The notes: a model not told the origin generated them from the sequence alone. A stretch of 64,000 nucleotides of DNA from Mesorhizobium sp. YM1C-6-2 (GCF_003666685.1 NZ_RCIZ01000011.1:1-64000), one strand, 5' to 3'. Counted from the stretch's first letter, positions 37,094 through 46,403 are shown. Translations and numbers: made by a program.

Positions 37094-37852
37094 CTAGCCC
37101 GAGTGGCGGATGAGCGCGCCGATAGCCTGCGGATTGGTGGTGAGGTAGCGCATCGCCAGACGGCGCGGCTCCAGCCAGATGCGGTAGAGCCATTCGAGGC
37201 CGGCGGCCTGCATCCAGGCCGGGGCGCGCGAATTCTTGCCGGAGATGAAGTCGAACAGCCCGCCCGACGTCTTGATGATGCCGACGCCCCTAAGCTTGTC
37301 GATGTTGCGGTCGATGAACTGCTGCTCAAGCGGCACGCCGAGCCCCACCCACAATATGTCGGGCCTGGCGGCGTTGACGCCGGCGATCACCTCGTCCTCC
37401 TCCTCGCGGCTGAAATAGCCGTTGCGGCGGCCGGCGAAGACGAGATTCGGATAAAGCTTCTGCATCTCCTCGACGGCCTTGGCGTTCACCTCCTCGCTGG
37501 CGCCGAGGAAGTAGAAGGAGACGCCGGTGTCTTCGGCGGCCTTCGCCACCTCGTGCACGAGGTCGGTCGTGGCGACGCGTTCGGCCAGCGGCCGCTTGGA
37601 GAACAGTTTCGAATAAAGCACCATCGGCATGCCGTCGGCATGGATCTGATCGGCCTTGCGCATCAGCGACAGGAAGGCTTCGTCCTTGCCGCAGAGCGCC
37701 AGCACCTGTCCGTTGGCGGAGGTCGACACGAACGGGCGAAGGTTCTTGCCGCGGCTGCCGAGCGCATGCGCCACGAAGCCCCGCGCAGTGCCCTTGATGT
37801 CGGTCTGTGCGATGGGAAGCCGTCCGAGGAAACTCGTCGGCCATTCAGTCAT
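37094..37852 (-). CDS. WecG/TagA/CpsF-family glycosyltransferase (GT26)
   Basis: A transferase of about 252 aa that adds N-acetylmannosamine-type sugars to a lipid-linked intermediate. Signature segments are DQIHADGMPMVLYSKLF, FYFLGASEEVNAKAVEEM, DILWVGLGVPLEQQFID and GGLFDFISGKNSRAPAWMQA. The ATG at 37852 gives the family length; the frame continues to a TTG at 37969 with a low-complexity N-terminus. It converges with the propeller gene and completes the glycosyltransferase set of the locus. Confidence 0.92.
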   Translation of the reverse strand: MTEWPTSFLGRLPIAQTDIKGTARGFVAHALGSRGKNLRPFVSTSANGQVLALCGKDEAFLSLMRKADQIHADGMPMVLYSKLFSKRPLAERVATTDLVHEVAKAAEDTGVSFYFLGASEEVNAKAVEEMQKLYPNLVFAGRRNGYFSREEEDEVIAGVNAARPDILWVGLGVPLEQQFIDRNIDKLRGVGIIKTSGGLFDFISGKNSRAPAWMQAAGLEWLYRIWLEPRRLAMRYLTTNPQAIGALIRHSG

Positions 37853-38139
37853 TGGCTTTTCGGTAGACACGCTCTGCTCGATCGTTTCTGCCGCAGGATT
37901 CGTCCCCGCGTTTACCGCCCGTCCTGGTTTGGTCGGGCTATTATCTTGGATCGGTTGACGTTCTTTCAACGCGATCGTTGCGCCATGGTTAATGTCGTAA
38001 ACAACTCACTGGAATGTTTGATAAAATTTTAATCGCATTTTGTCTAAAACTTTATGCTTCGGGCCGGGCTCTGCCTTGGAAGGCGCTGGCATTTACCCTA
38101 ACAGCAGTGGGCGGCTTACGCGGACAGTGAGGTAGAGTA

Positions 38140-39357
38140 TTGGCTGGACGCATGGACATGTCGGTCGGCACCAGAGTGGAAGACGTGCAGGGCGGCTCCG
38201 AAGGGCACGTGCCGAAACTCGCCGTAGGGCTCGAACCGGACTTCGATTTTCTGTCCGACGAGTACCGCGCGCTGTTCGAGGCGTCCGCCGCCACACCCTT
38301 CCAGCATCCGGCCTGGCTGGACGCCTTCTACCGCACGATGCTGGCGCCGCATGACGCCGAGAAGCTCGTCGTGACCGGCCGCGACAGCACCGACGGCACG
38401 CTGCTTTTCCTGCTGCCGCTCCTGCGCCGCCGCCGCTCCGGCGTTGTCCTGATAGAGGCGGCGAATCTGGGCGTCGGCGACTATGCGCATCCGGTGGTCG
38501 CGCCGGCCTTGCGCCGCGGCGACTTCGTATCCGCGGTGAGCGCGGCGCTGCCGCCCTACGATATCCTCAACATCCGCCCGATCCGCGACGAGAGCCGCGG
38601 GCTCTGGCGGGCCTTCCTGCCGGGCCGGTCCAGGACGCTCGACTATTCCGCCCATGCCGCAGGGCTTTCGGCGCCTTTCGTGGCCTGGCGCGGCAAGGCG
38701 CTGGATGGCAGCTTCGCCAGATATCTCGACCGCAAGAAGAAGCGGTTCCTGAAATCCGGCAAGGTCGAGCTGGTGCGCATGGACAGCGATTTCCGCGCCG
38801 GGATCGACCTGATCGCGGCCATCCGGGCAGGGCGGTTCGAGGACGACATCCTGCAGAACGCCTATGCGCGCGAATTCTACGCGGACGTGGCGGCGAACGG
38901 CCAGGAGGTCGCCCGCATCTACCGGCTGATGCTGGACGGCGCCGATGTCGCGCAGGCCTTCGGGCTCGTCCTCGACGGCCGCTTCTACTACCTGCTGATC
39001 GGCGCCGACTACGAGCGCTTCGGCAAGCATTCGCCCGGCCTGGTGCTCTACGACCTGCTCATCGAGAAATGGATCGAGGAGGGCGGCACTGTCTTCGACT
39101 TCACCATCGGCGACGAGGCGTTCAAGCGCGATTTCGGCACCACGCCGACGCCCATGCACGCGCTGGTCGATACTGCGACGCTGAAGGGCAGGCTCGCCCT
39201 GTCGGCCTTCGATGCGGTGCGCGGCCTGCGCGACAGGAAAAACGAGGCGGCGGCGCTGCTGCGCCCGCTGCGCGACCGTCTGCGGCAGGTCTTCGCCAAG
39301 ACCGCCGTGGCGATCATGCTGGCCGGCCCGGTGGCGGAATTCGCCGGCCTCGTCTGA
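38140..39357 (+). CDS. GNAT-fold acyltransferase (BioF2/CelD-like), second copy
   Basis: About 405 aa with the same architecture as the gene at 28688-29803: LEPDFDFLSDEYRALFEASA at the N-terminus, FARYLDRKKKRFLKSGKVEL in the first GNAT domain, then GRFEDDILQNAYAREFY, LIGADYERFGKHSPGLVLYD and FDFTIGDEAFKRDFG. The TTG at 38140 has GAGG 7 nt upstream; the ATG at 38152 is an alternative. The role is probably acylation of exopolysaccharide or its precursor. Confidence 0.82.
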   Translation: MAGRMDMSVGTRVEDVQGGSEGHVPKLAVGLEPDFDFLSDEYRALFEASAATPFQHPAWLDAFYRTMLAPHDAEKLVVTGRDSTDGTLLFLLPLLRRRRSGVVLIEAANLGVGDYAHPVVAPALRRGDFVSAVSAALPPYDILNIRPIRDESRGLWRAFLPGRSRTLDYSAHAAGLSAPFVAWRGKALDGSFARYLDRKKKRFLKSGKVELVRMDSDFRAGIDLIAAIRAGRFEDDILQNAYAREFYADVAANGQEVARIYRLMLDGADVAQAFGLVLDGRFYYLLIGADYERFGKHSPGLVLYDLLIEKWIEEGGTVFDFTIGDEAFKRDFGTTPTPMHALVDTATLKGRLALSAFDAVRGLRDRKNEAAALLRPLRDRLRQVFAKTAVAIMLAGPVAEFAGLV

Positions 39358-39368
39358 CCGGCGGCGCG

Positions 39369-40181
39369 TTATTTGCCGAGTTCGACCGATCGCGCCCGCG
39401 CTGCCTCGACCGCTTCGGCCAGCAGCGTCTTCAGCCTGTCGCCGCCCATCAGGACGCCGAGCGCGGCGGCGGTGGTGCCGTTCGGGCTCGTCACCTGCTT
39501 GCGCAGCGTGGCCGGGTCCTCGCGGCTCTCGGCGGCGAGCGACGCTGCGCCGTAGACGGTCTGCATGGCGAGAAGCTTGGCCGTCTCGGCCGGCAGCCCG
39601 GCCTTTTCGGCGGCGGCCGTCAGGCATTCGATGAAGTGGAAGATGTAGGCGGGTCCGGAGCCGGAGACGGCCGTCACCGCATCCATGAGGCCTTCGTCGC
39701 CGATTGTGGCGACCTCGCCGCTCGCCGACAGCAGGTCGCCGACGAAGGCCTTCGTCTTTGCCGCGACGTTCGGATTGGAGAAGACGACCATCATGCCCTT
39801 GCCGATGGCGGCCGGCGTGTTGGGCATGCAGCGGATCACGGCGGCGTCCGGCTCCAGTATCTCCGTGAAGGTCGCGATTGCCGTGCCGGCGGCGATGCTG
39901 AGGAAGGTCGCCTGGCCGGCGAAGCGCTTGTAGCCGGCGACGACCTCGCGGATCACCTGCGGCTTCACCGCAATGACGATGATCTCAGGCGAAAGGTCGT
40001 CGGGAAGCTCGGCGTTCGATGTCGCCACGACGCTGCCGAGCCGAGCCGCCCGGTGCCTCAGGTCCTCGTTCGGCTCGACGACCAGCGTCTCGGAGGAGGC
40101 GAGCTTGCCCGAGCCAAGCCAGCCGGACAGCATCGCGTAGCCCATGTTGCCGCATCCGACGAGAAGCACCCGAACCGTCAT
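39369..40181 (-). CDS. proC: Pyrroline-5-carboxylate reductase
   Basis: A 270-aa NAD(P)H enzyme that makes L-proline from pyrroline-5-carboxylate. The Rossmann motif [18 protein letters not shown] is at the N-terminus; [15 protein letters not shown], the signature [17 protein letters not shown] and [12 protein letters not shown] follow. GGAGG precedes the ATG at 40181. The long frame upstream to 40466 has no support. Monocistronic and convergent with the acyltransferase. Confidence 0.97.
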   Translation of the reverse strand: MTVRVLLVGCGNMGYAMLSGWLGSGKLASSETLVVEPNEDLRHRAARLGSVVATSNAELPDDLSPEIIVIAVKPQVIREVVAGYKRFAGQATFLSIAAGTAIATFTEILEPDAAVIRCMPNTPAAIGKGMMVVFSNPNVAAKTKAFVGDLLSASGEVATIGDEGLMDAVTAVSGSGPAYIFHFIECLTAAAEKAGLPAETAKLLAMQTVYGAASLAAESREDPATLRKQVTSPNGTTAAALGVLMGGDRLKTLLAEAVEAARARSVELGK

Positions 40182-40350
40182 CTTGATCCTCCGTCGCGAT
40201 CCGCGTCGCCAACCTCTTATGCCGCAGCTTTTAGCACCCTGCCGGAGGCACGCAACTTTCGGTTTCGCGGCATCCGACGCCGCAAAGGCCGATTGCCCAT
40301 GGCCGCTTTCGGCTTTATGCGGGTTTATTCCGGAATTCAAAGGGCGGATC

Positions 40351-41250
40351 ATGACCGAAATCATCGACGGAAAGCTGGTGGCGGAAGACGTGGTGGCGAC
40401 GGTGAAGGGCCTCACGGCCGACCTCGTCGGCAAGGGCCACGCGGCGCCCGGCCTGGCGGTGGTCATCGTCGGCGAGGATCCGGCGAGCCAGGTCTATGTC
40501 GCCTCGAAGTCGAAGAAGGCCAAGGAATGCGGCTTCCTGTCGGTGCAGCACACGCTGCCGGCCGACACCAGCGAGGCCGACCTTCTCAAGCTCATCGCCG
40601 ACCTCAACGCCGACAAGTCGATCGACGGCATCCTCGTCCAGCTTCCGCTGCCCGGCCATATCGATTCCGGCAAGGTGATCCAGACGATCGCGCCCGAGAA
40701 GGACGTCGACGGCTTCCATTTCGTCAATGTCGGCAAGCTCGGCACCGGCGAACTGGAAACCGCCTTCGTGCCCTGCACGCCGGCCGGCTCGATGATCCTG
40801 ATCGAGCGCGTGCGCGGCAAGGATCTTTCCGGCCTCAACGCCGTCGTGGTCGGCCGCTCCAACATCGTCGGCAAGCCGATGGCCAACCTGCTGCTTGCGG
40901 CAAACTGCACGGTGACGATCGCCCACAGCCGCACCAAGGACCTGCCGGCGCTGGCCCGCACCGCCGACATCCTGGTCGCCGCCGTCGGCCGGCCCGAAAT
41001 GGTCAAGGGCGACTGGGTGAAGCCTGGCGCCACCGTCATCGACGTGGGCATCAACCGCATCCCGGCGCCGGAGAAGGGCGAAGGCAAGAGCCGGCTCGTC
41101 GGCGACGTCGCCTTCAACGAGGCGGCCAAGAACGCCGGCGCCATCACGCCGGTGCCGGGCGGCGTCGGCCCGATGACCATCGCGCTCCTGATGGCCAACA
41201 CGCTGGTCTCGGCCTATCTCAAGGCCGGGCTGAAGCGGCCGACCTTCTGA
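40351..41250 (+). CDS. folD: Bifunctional methylenetetrahydrofolate dehydrogenase/cyclohydrolase
   Basis: A 299-aa enzyme that interconverts 5,10-methylene-, 5,10-methenyl- and 10-formyl-THF in one-carbon metabolism. Motifs are [20 protein letters not shown], the catalytic Lys region [41 protein letters not shown] and the C-terminal [19 protein letters not shown]. The ATG at 40351 has AGGGCGG upstream. The 30-bp gap to the GlxA-type gene allows co-transcription. Confidence 0.97.
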   Translation: MTEIIDGKLVAEDVVATVKGLTADLVGKGHAAPGLAVVIVGEDPASQVYVASKSKKAKECGFLSVQHTLPADTSEADLLKLIADLNADKSIDGILVQLPLPGHIDSGKVIQTIAPEKDVDGFHFVNVGKLGTGELETAFVPCTPAGSMILIERVRGKDLSGLNAVVVGRSNIVGKPMANLLLAANCTVTIAHSRTKDLPALARTADILVAAVGRPEMVKGDWVKPGATVIDVGINRIPAPEKGEGKSRLVGDVAFNEAAKNAGAITPVPGGVGPMTIALLMANTLVSAYLKAGLKRPTF

Positions 41251-41279
41251 CCCAGACCGCCACCTCCGGGATCGTTCCT

Positions 41280-42278
41280 ATGCCGATGCCGCCGCTTGCT
41301 GTAGACATGCCTGTCATGTCCGATCAGAGCCAGGGCGGCCGGCAGTTCGCATTCCTGCTGGTCGACAAATTCTCGATGTTCTCGCTGGCGGCCGCGATCG
41401 ACGCGTTCCGCTCGGCCAACCGTCTGCTGGGCCGCGATTTCTACGGCTGGACCACGGTTTCGGCCGATGGCGAGGCGGTGATGGCCTCGAACGGCATACC
41501 GCTCAAGGTCGACTACGGCGTCGGCGACATCCCGCAGGTGGACATCCTTTTCGTCGCCGTCGGGCTGTCGACCGAGTTTCCCGGCAAGTCGAAGGTGCTC
41601 GGCGCGCTCAGGAACTGGGGCCGGCGCGGCGGGGCGCTCGGCGCGCTTTCGGTCGGCTCCTACCTGCTCGCCGAGGCCGGCCAGCTCGAAGGCTACCGCT
41701 GCACCATCCACTGGGAGAACCGCGCCGGCTTCATGGAGCGGTTCCCCGACATCGAGTGCACCGGCAACGTCTACGAGATCGACCGCAAGCGCTACACCTG
41801 CGCCGGCGGTACCACCTCGATCGACCTGATGCTGGAGATCATCCGCGGCGATTTCGGCGCCAACATCGCCAACGGCGTCGCCAACCAGTTCCAGCACGAG
41901 CGCATCCGCTCGGCCGGCGACCGCCAGCGCGTCGGGCCGGAGCGCGACCTCACCGGCAAGTCGGAGAAGCTGAAGAAGATCGTCGAGCTGATGGCCGACA
42001 ATCTGGACGAGCCGCTGTCGGCGGTGCAGCTCGCCAAGTCGGCGGGGCTGTCGGTGCGCCAGGTCGAGCGGCTGTTCCTGCGCCACCTGACCGTGACGCC
42101 CGGCCGCTACTACATGCGGCTGAGGCTGGAGCGCGCCCGCGAGCTGCTGCGCCAGACCAACATGCCGATCCTCGACGTGGCGATCGCCACCGGCTTCACC
42201 TCGCATTCCTATTTCGCCCAGAGCTACCGCCTGCAGTTCGGCCGCCCGCCGAGCGAAGAGCGACGCACGACCTATTGA
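41280..42278 (+). CDS. GlxA-family transcriptional regulator (DJ-1/PfpI domain plus AraC HTH)
   Basis: About 332 aa. Residues 20-190 form a PfpI-like sensor (FAFLLVDKFSMFSLAAAIDA, ALSVGSYLLAEAGQLEGYRC). The C-terminal 100 residues form two AraC helix-turn-helices (VQLAKSAGLSVRQVERLFLR and ILDVAIATGFTSHSYFAQSY). Such proteins often govern choline, carnitine or amino-acid catabolism. Starts at 41280 and 41316 are both possible. The last 33 bp including the stop are repeated exactly at 44068-44100. Confidence 0.9.
   Translation: MPMPPLAVDMPVMSDQSQGGRQFAFLLVDKFSMFSLAAAIDAFRSANRLLGRDFYGWTTVSADGEAVMASNGIPLKVDYGVGDIPQVDILFVAVGLSTEFPGKSKVLGALRNWGRRGGALGALSVGSYLLAEAGQLEGYRCTIHWENRAGFMERFPDIECTGNVYEIDRKRYTCAGGTTSIDLMLEIIRGDFGANIANGVANQFQHERIRSAGDRQRVGPERDLTGKSEKLKKIVELMADNLDEPLSAVQLAKSAGLSVRQVERLFLRHLTVTPGRYYMRLRLERARELLRQTNMPILDVAIATGFTSHSYFAQSYRLQFGRPPSEERRTTY
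42246..42278. repeat. 33-bp direct repeat, copy 1 (3' end of the GlxA-type gene)
   Basis: This 33-bp sequence, ending in the regulator's stop codon, is identical to 44068-44100. The 1.8 kb between the copies holds the AraC and SDR genes. The copies diverge immediately outside, so this is not part of a longer duplication. Confidence 0.9.
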
Positions 42279-42314
42279 GGATTCGCTCGACTTACGCCGT
42301 TGACCCAGTCCTCT

Positions 42315-43211
42315 TCATGCGGCGCGCGCGTATCGCCCTGGCGGCTGGCCGACATGGCGGCTGAAGGCGGTGCTGAATGTGCTGGCCGAGCCGTATCCGA
42401 CCCGCCTCGCCACTTCCTCCAGCCCGATTCCCTTGCTGCGCAGCAGGTCTTTGGCGACCGCCATGCGCCAGGCAAGCAGGTACTCCATCGGCCGCAACCC
42501 GACGGTTCGCGTGAAGCGCTCAAACAGCGCCGAGCGCGACATGCCCGCCTCGCCGGCAAGCGCCGCAACGGTCCACGGCCGCTCCGGATCGCCGTGCATC
42601 TGACGCAGCGCCTCGGCGACGCGGCCGTCGGCCAGCCCGCGCAGGAGTCCGGGCTGCGCGTCCTTTGCCCGGCTTGCCCGCAGTGCTTCGATCATCAGGA
42701 TCTCGACTAGGCGGCTAAGGACGAACTCGCGCCCCGCATTGGCGGCGCCGGCCTCCTCGCCGACCAGCCGGACCAGCACCGAAAGCCGTTCGACGCCACG
42801 AATGTGGACCATCGCCGGAAGCAGCGACACCAGCAGCGATGTGTCGGACGAATCGAAGACGAAATAGCCGCCGAGCAGGCGTACGTCCGCGGAACCGTCG
42901 GGGCGACCGTGACGTACTTCCTCTGTCGGCGCAGGCGTCAGCTTCGGGTCGATCAGCCTCGGCGTCGCCCGTTCGAAGCTGGACATGGTGAAAGCCGGCG
43001 TCGCCGGCAGCAGCACGAAATCACCCTGCTGCAAACTAACCGGCTCCTCACCGTCGACGGCTAGGCGGCAACCGCCTTCGAGCACCGCGCAAAAACCCGG
43101 CTGGCCGAATTCGGAGTAGCGCACCGCCCAACGCCCGGCGCCGCTTATTCCTTTCGAGAATACCGCGCGAGGGTGCAGAAGCCCGATGATTTGAGATAGC
43201 GGGTCACTCAT
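42315..43211 (-). CDS. AraC-family transcriptional regulator (cupin-type sensor)
   Basis: A 298-aa regulator. The N-terminal AraC_binding_2/cupin domain has FCAVLEGGCRLAVDGEEPVS and GDFVLLPATPAFTM. The C-terminal HTH has VAALAGEAGMSRSALFERFT and EEVARRVGYGSASTFSTAFS followed by HVGQPPGRYAR. The ATG at 43211 is used; the frame runs to 43232. It is divergent from the SDR gene, 100 bp away, which it probably controls. Both lie inside the repeat-bounded module. Confidence 0.92.
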   Translation of the reverse strand: MSDPLSQIIGLLHPRAVFSKGISGAGRWAVRYSEFGQPGFCAVLEGGCRLAVDGEEPVSLQQGDFVLLPATPAFTMSSFERATPRLIDPKLTPAPTEEVRHGRPDGSADVRLLGGYFVFDSSDTSLLVSLLPAMVHIRGVERLSVLVRLVGEEAGAANAGREFVLSRLVEILMIEALRASRAKDAQPGLLRGLADGRVAEALRQMHGDPERPWTVAALAGEAGMSRSALFERFTRTVGLRPMEYLLAWRMAVAKDLLRSKGIGLEEVARRVGYGSASTFSTAFSRHVGQPPGRYARAA

Positions 43212-43311
43212 TTTTGGACTCTTGCAAATCAAATACGGACTTTTGATTGATGATAGTCCAGATAGTGCCGTCTATTCCTCACGCGTCAATCTCAAAACAA
43301 GGACACGCGAG

Positions 43312-44055
43312 ATGAAAACCGCTCTCATCACCGGCTGCTCGTCCGGCTACGGCCTCGAAATCGCCCGACACTTCCACGCGCAGGGATGGAACGTCGTCGC
43401 CACAATGCGAACGCCGCGCGGCGGCCTTCTGCCCGGTACGGAGCGCATGCGTCTGCTTTCGCTTGATGTCACCCGCGCCGACAGCATCGCCGCCGCAATC
43501 GACGCGGCCGGGCCGCTCGACGCCCTCGTCAACAATGCCGGCATCGGCCTGGTCGGCGCTTTCGAGGCGATGTCGATGGCGCAAGTGCGCAAGCTGTTCG
43601 AGACCAACACGTTCGGCGTGATGGCGATGACCCAGGCCGTGATACCGCAGTTCCGCGCCCGCCGGTCCGGCGTGGTGGTGAATGTGACCTCCAGCGTCAC
43701 GCTGGCCCCGATGCCGCTGGCCGCGGCCTACACCGCCAGCAAGATGGCGATCGAGGGCTTTACCGGATCGCTCGCCTGCGAGCTGGAGGCGTTCGGCGTG
43801 CGCGCCAAGCTCGTCGAGCCCGGCTACGCCCCGACCACGCGCTTCGCCCACAACACCGAAGCGCGCGTCGAGGATCTCATTCCCGAGGCCTATGCCCCGT
43901 TCGCGGCACCGATCTTCGCCGGTTTCTCCAACCCGGCCATGGTGACGCGGGAAATCGACGTGGCCGAGGCGGTGTTCCTAGCCGCAACCGATACCTCGAG
44001 GCGGCTGCGTTTTCCCGCCGGCGCGGACGCGGTCGCGCTTGCCCGTGCCGGCTAG
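43312..44055 (+). CDS. Short-chain dehydrogenase/reductase
   Basis: A 247-aa classical SDR. Cofactor motif TGCSSGYGLEIARHF (T-G-x3-G-x-G), LVNNAGIG, Ser in NVTSSVTLAP and the catalytic Y-x3-K in AYTASKMAIEGFTG. Arg residues after the first strand (ATMRTPRGG) suggest NADPH. The substrate is unknown. AAGGA lies upstream of the ATG at 43312. It is controlled by the divergent AraC gene. Confidence 0.92.
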   Translation: MKTALITGCSSGYGLEIARHFHAQGWNVVATMRTPRGGLLPGTERMRLLSLDVTRADSIAAAIDAAGPLDALVNNAGIGLVGAFEAMSMAQVRKLFETNTFGVMAMTQAVIPQFRARRSGVVVNVTSSVTLAPMPLAAAYTASKMAIEGFTGSLACELEAFGVRAKLVEPGYAPTTRFAHNTEARVEDLIPEAYAPFAAPIFAGFSNPAMVTREIDVAEAVFLAATDTSRRLRFPAGADAVALARAG

Positions 44056-44067
44056 TCTGTCGTGCAG

Positions 44068-44100
44068 CCGCCGAGCGAAGAGCGACGCACGACCTATTGA
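44068..44100. repeat. 33-bp direct repeat, copy 2
   Basis: An exact copy of 42246-42278. It contains no gene of its own here; it repeats the last codons and stop of the GlxA-type gene, 12 bp after the SDR stop. Confidence 0.9.
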
Positions 44101-44190
44101 ACGGCCGCCGTCCATCCTGCCTTGCCACTCCCCGGAGCCTCCTCTAGCGTCTGCCGCGGCGGACCGAGTTGATTCATCCGGGAGACGGTA

Positions 44191-45969
44191 ATGGCATTCC
44201 TTACACGCGGCGTGCTTGCTGCGCTGCTTGCGGCCTCGACGACGGCATTCGCCCAGGCGGCCGACCGCGCCATCATCGTGCTCGACGCGTCCGGCTCCAT
44301 GTGGGGCCAGGTGGACGGCAAGCCGAAGGTGGAGATCGCGCGGGAATCGCTGCGCACCGTGCTGCAATCCGTGCCGGCCGGCACGGAGCTCGGCCTGATG
44401 GCGTACGGCCATCGCGAAAAAGGCTCCTGCACCGATATCGAGCTCGTGGTGCCGCCTGCGGCAGGCAGCGCTCCGTCGATCACGGCAGCGGCCGACGCAA
44501 TGAAGTTCCAAGGCAAGACGCCGCTCACCGCCGCCGTCCGCCAGGCGGCCGAGGCGCTGCGATATACCGAGCAGAAGTCGACCGTCATCCTGATCACCGA
44601 CGGCGTCGAGACCTGCGAGGCCGACCCCTGCGCGCTCGGCAAGGAGCTGGAAGCGGCAGGCGTTGACTTCACCGCCCATGTCGTCGGCTTCGGCCTGACG
44701 GCGGAGGAGGGCAGGGAGGTCGCCTGCCTCGCGGAAAATACCGGTGGTAGATATCTGCAGGCCTCGAATGCCGCGGCCCTGAAGGAAGCGCTCGCAGCGG
44801 CCGTCGGGGCGCCTTCCGAGCCGGCGGCTGAAGCCCCTTCTGCTGAAGCTCCAGCAGCCGAAGCGCTGCCGGCGGAAACGTCCGAAGCGGAGCCGGCGCC
44901 TGAAGGCGAGCCCCCGGCTGCCGTCGTCGCCGAGCCCGCGCCCGAACCGGCGCCTGCCGAGACCGCCGCCCCGGAGCCCGCCAGGCCGGAGTTCAACTTC
45001 ATTCCCAAGGCGGTCATGGCCGCCGGAGGCGAGCCGCTGGAGAATGCCGGCAACGCTTGGGAGATATACAAGGCCAAGGCCGACGGCGGCCGCGGCGAGT
45101 TGCTCTCCACCGAATACGGCGCATACAAGGGCTCGCTCGAGCCGGGCGACTACGTCGTCGTGGCCCGTCTCGGCGAGGCGCGCGCCGAGCAGAAGCTGAC
45201 GGTCGAGCCGGGTGAGGTCTACACGCCGCTCGTCGTGCTCGATGCCGGCACGCTGGTCGTCAGGCCGCGCGCCAATGAAGGCGCGGAGGTCGACAATGCG
45301 GCGACCGTCGTCGTGGAGCATCCGGGCAGCGCGGTCTCGTCCACCAACTACGGGGAGACGAAGGTCGTGCTGCCTGCCGGCGAGCAGAAGCTGACGGTCA
45401 AGCTCGGCACCGGCGAGGTGAGCGAGACGGTGCAGCTTGCCGCGGGGCAGACGGTGGAGAAGGATGTCGTGGTCGGCGTCGGCCACGTCACCGTCAACGC
45501 GCTTTACGCGGAAGACGGCGAGAAGGTCGACGGGTCCGGCCTCGACATCAAGATATTCAGGTCGCGGCAGAACGTCGACGGCACCCGCGACCAGGTCAGC
45601 TACGGCTTCGGCCCGGATGCGAAATTCGCCCTCGCTCCCGGCGATCATGTCGCGGTGCTGCGCATGGACCGGGCCGAGACCGAGCGGCCCTTCAACATCC
45701 GCGCCGGCGAGACGAAGGAGGTGACCGCCATCCTCGACGCTGGAGTGTTGATCATTGACGCTCCGGCCGCCAAGGACATCAAGGTGTTCCCGAAGAAGGA
45801 CGGCCAGGGCGAGCGCAAGGAGATCGCTTACGGCTTCGGCGGCGCCCTCCAGACGACGGTGCCGGCTGGCGACTACATCATCGCCACCGACCGCCGCGAC
45901 GGCAGCCCGGTCAAGGAAACGCCTGTTTCGGTCAAGGCCGGCGGGCGGCTGGAACTCACGATCCAATAG
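44191..45969 (+). CDS. Exported von Willebrand factor A domain protein
   Basis: A 592-aa periplasmic or surface protein. Sec signal at 1-24 (ALLAASTTAFAQA); a VWA domain with an intact MIDAS DASGS (32-36) and VILITDGVETC; an Ala/Glu/Pro linker (about 208-268); then at least three related beta-sandwich repeats (LEPGDYVVVARLGEARAEQK, LPAGEQKLTVKLGTGEVSET, VPAGDYIIATDRRDGSP). GGGAGA precedes the ATG. The stop codon lies in a 13-bp tandem repeat shared with the next gene's leader. The ligand is unknown. Confidence 0.88.
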   Translation: MAFLTRGVLAALLAASTTAFAQAADRAIIVLDASGSMWGQVDGKPKVEIARESLRTVLQSVPAGTELGLMAYGHREKGSCTDIELVVPPAAGSAPSITAAADAMKFQGKTPLTAAVRQAAEALRYTEQKSTVILITDGVETCEADPCALGKELEAAGVDFTAHVVGFGLTAEEGREVACLAENTGGRYLQASNAAALKEALAAAVGAPSEPAAEAPSAEAPAAEALPAETSEAEPAPEGEPPAAVVAEPAPEPAPAETAAPEPARPEFNFIPKAVMAAGGEPLENAGNAWEIYKAKADGGRGELLSTEYGAYKGSLEPGDYVVVARLGEARAEQKLTVEPGEVYTPLVVLDAGTLVVRPRANEGAEVDNAATVVVEHPGSAVSSTNYGETKVVLPAGEQKLTVKLGTGEVSETVQLAAGQTVEKDVVVGVGHVTVNALYAEDGEKVDGSGLDIKIFRSRQNVDGTRDQVSYGFGPDAKFALAPGDHVAVLRMDRAETERPFNIRAGETKEVTAILDAGVLIIDAPAAKDIKVFPKKDGQGERKEIAYGFGGALQTTVPAGDYIIATDRRDGSPVKETPVSVKAGGRLELTIQ

Positions 45970-46014
45970 GACGGGCCAATAGGACGATCCAATAGGGCGG
46001 GCCAACAGGAGGAC
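45963..46014. repeat. 13-bp tandem repeat spanning a stop codon and the next gene's ribosome binding site
   Basis: Four units start at 45963, 45976, 45989 and 46002: CCAATAGGACGGG, CCAATAGGACGAT, CCAATAGGGCGGG, CCAACAGGAGGAC. The first contains the VWA stop (CAA TAG). The last, degenerate unit supplies AGGAGG for the lysozyme-inhibitor gene. Every unit carries the purine core AGGRSG. Confidence 0.85.
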
Positions 46015-46019
46015 AGACG

Positions 46020-46367
46020 ATGCGGCTGAAATCGACGATGCTCGCGGCGGCGCTGCTCGGCGTGGCGGCCGCGCATGCCGATCCGCTGACGATCGACCTT
46101 CCCGGCGCCGCCGAGCGCCAGACGGTCGCCTATAGCTGCGACGGCGACAGGACAGTGACCGCCGAATATGTCAATGCCGGCGCCAATTCGCTGGCGATCG
46201 TCAAGCTCGGCGACGAGACCGTGCTGATGGTCAACGTGCTTTCGGCGAGCGGCGCGCGCTACGCCGGGCAGCAATATGTCTGGTGGACCAAGGGCAATTC
46301 CGCCGACTTCTACGACCTCACCAAGGGCGAGGACGCCCCCGCCGAGTTTTCGTGCGAGGCGGAGTAG
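46020..46367 (+). CDS. MliC-type lysozyme inhibitor
   Basis: A 115-aa secreted protein with a signal peptide (MLAAALLGVAAAHADP). The MliC/YdhA fold is indicated by VAYSCDGDRTVTAEYVN, VLSASGARYAGQQYVWWTKG and the closing Cys in EFSCEAE. Ser and Lys in SASGARY...WWTKGN are the positions that plug the lysozyme active site in characterised members. There is no lipobox, so it is likely periplasmic rather than a lipoprotein. It follows the VWA gene by 50 bp. Confidence 0.85.
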   Translation: MRLKSTMLAAALLGVAAAHADPLTIDLPGAAERQTVAYSCDGDRTVTAEYVNAGANSLAIVKLGDETVLMVNVLSASGARYAGQQYVWWTKGNSADFYDLTKGEDAPAEFSCEAE

Positions 46368-46403
46368 GGGCGTAGCTCCGGGAGCGGACCGGGCATCCGG
46401 GAG

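Noticed and set aside
39069-42278. A 1069-codon open frame on the plus strand
   Set aside because: It is the antisense or off-frame reading of the acyltransferase, proC and folD, running by chance into the real GlxA-type gene; the first two thirds are Arg/Gly-rich with no motifs.
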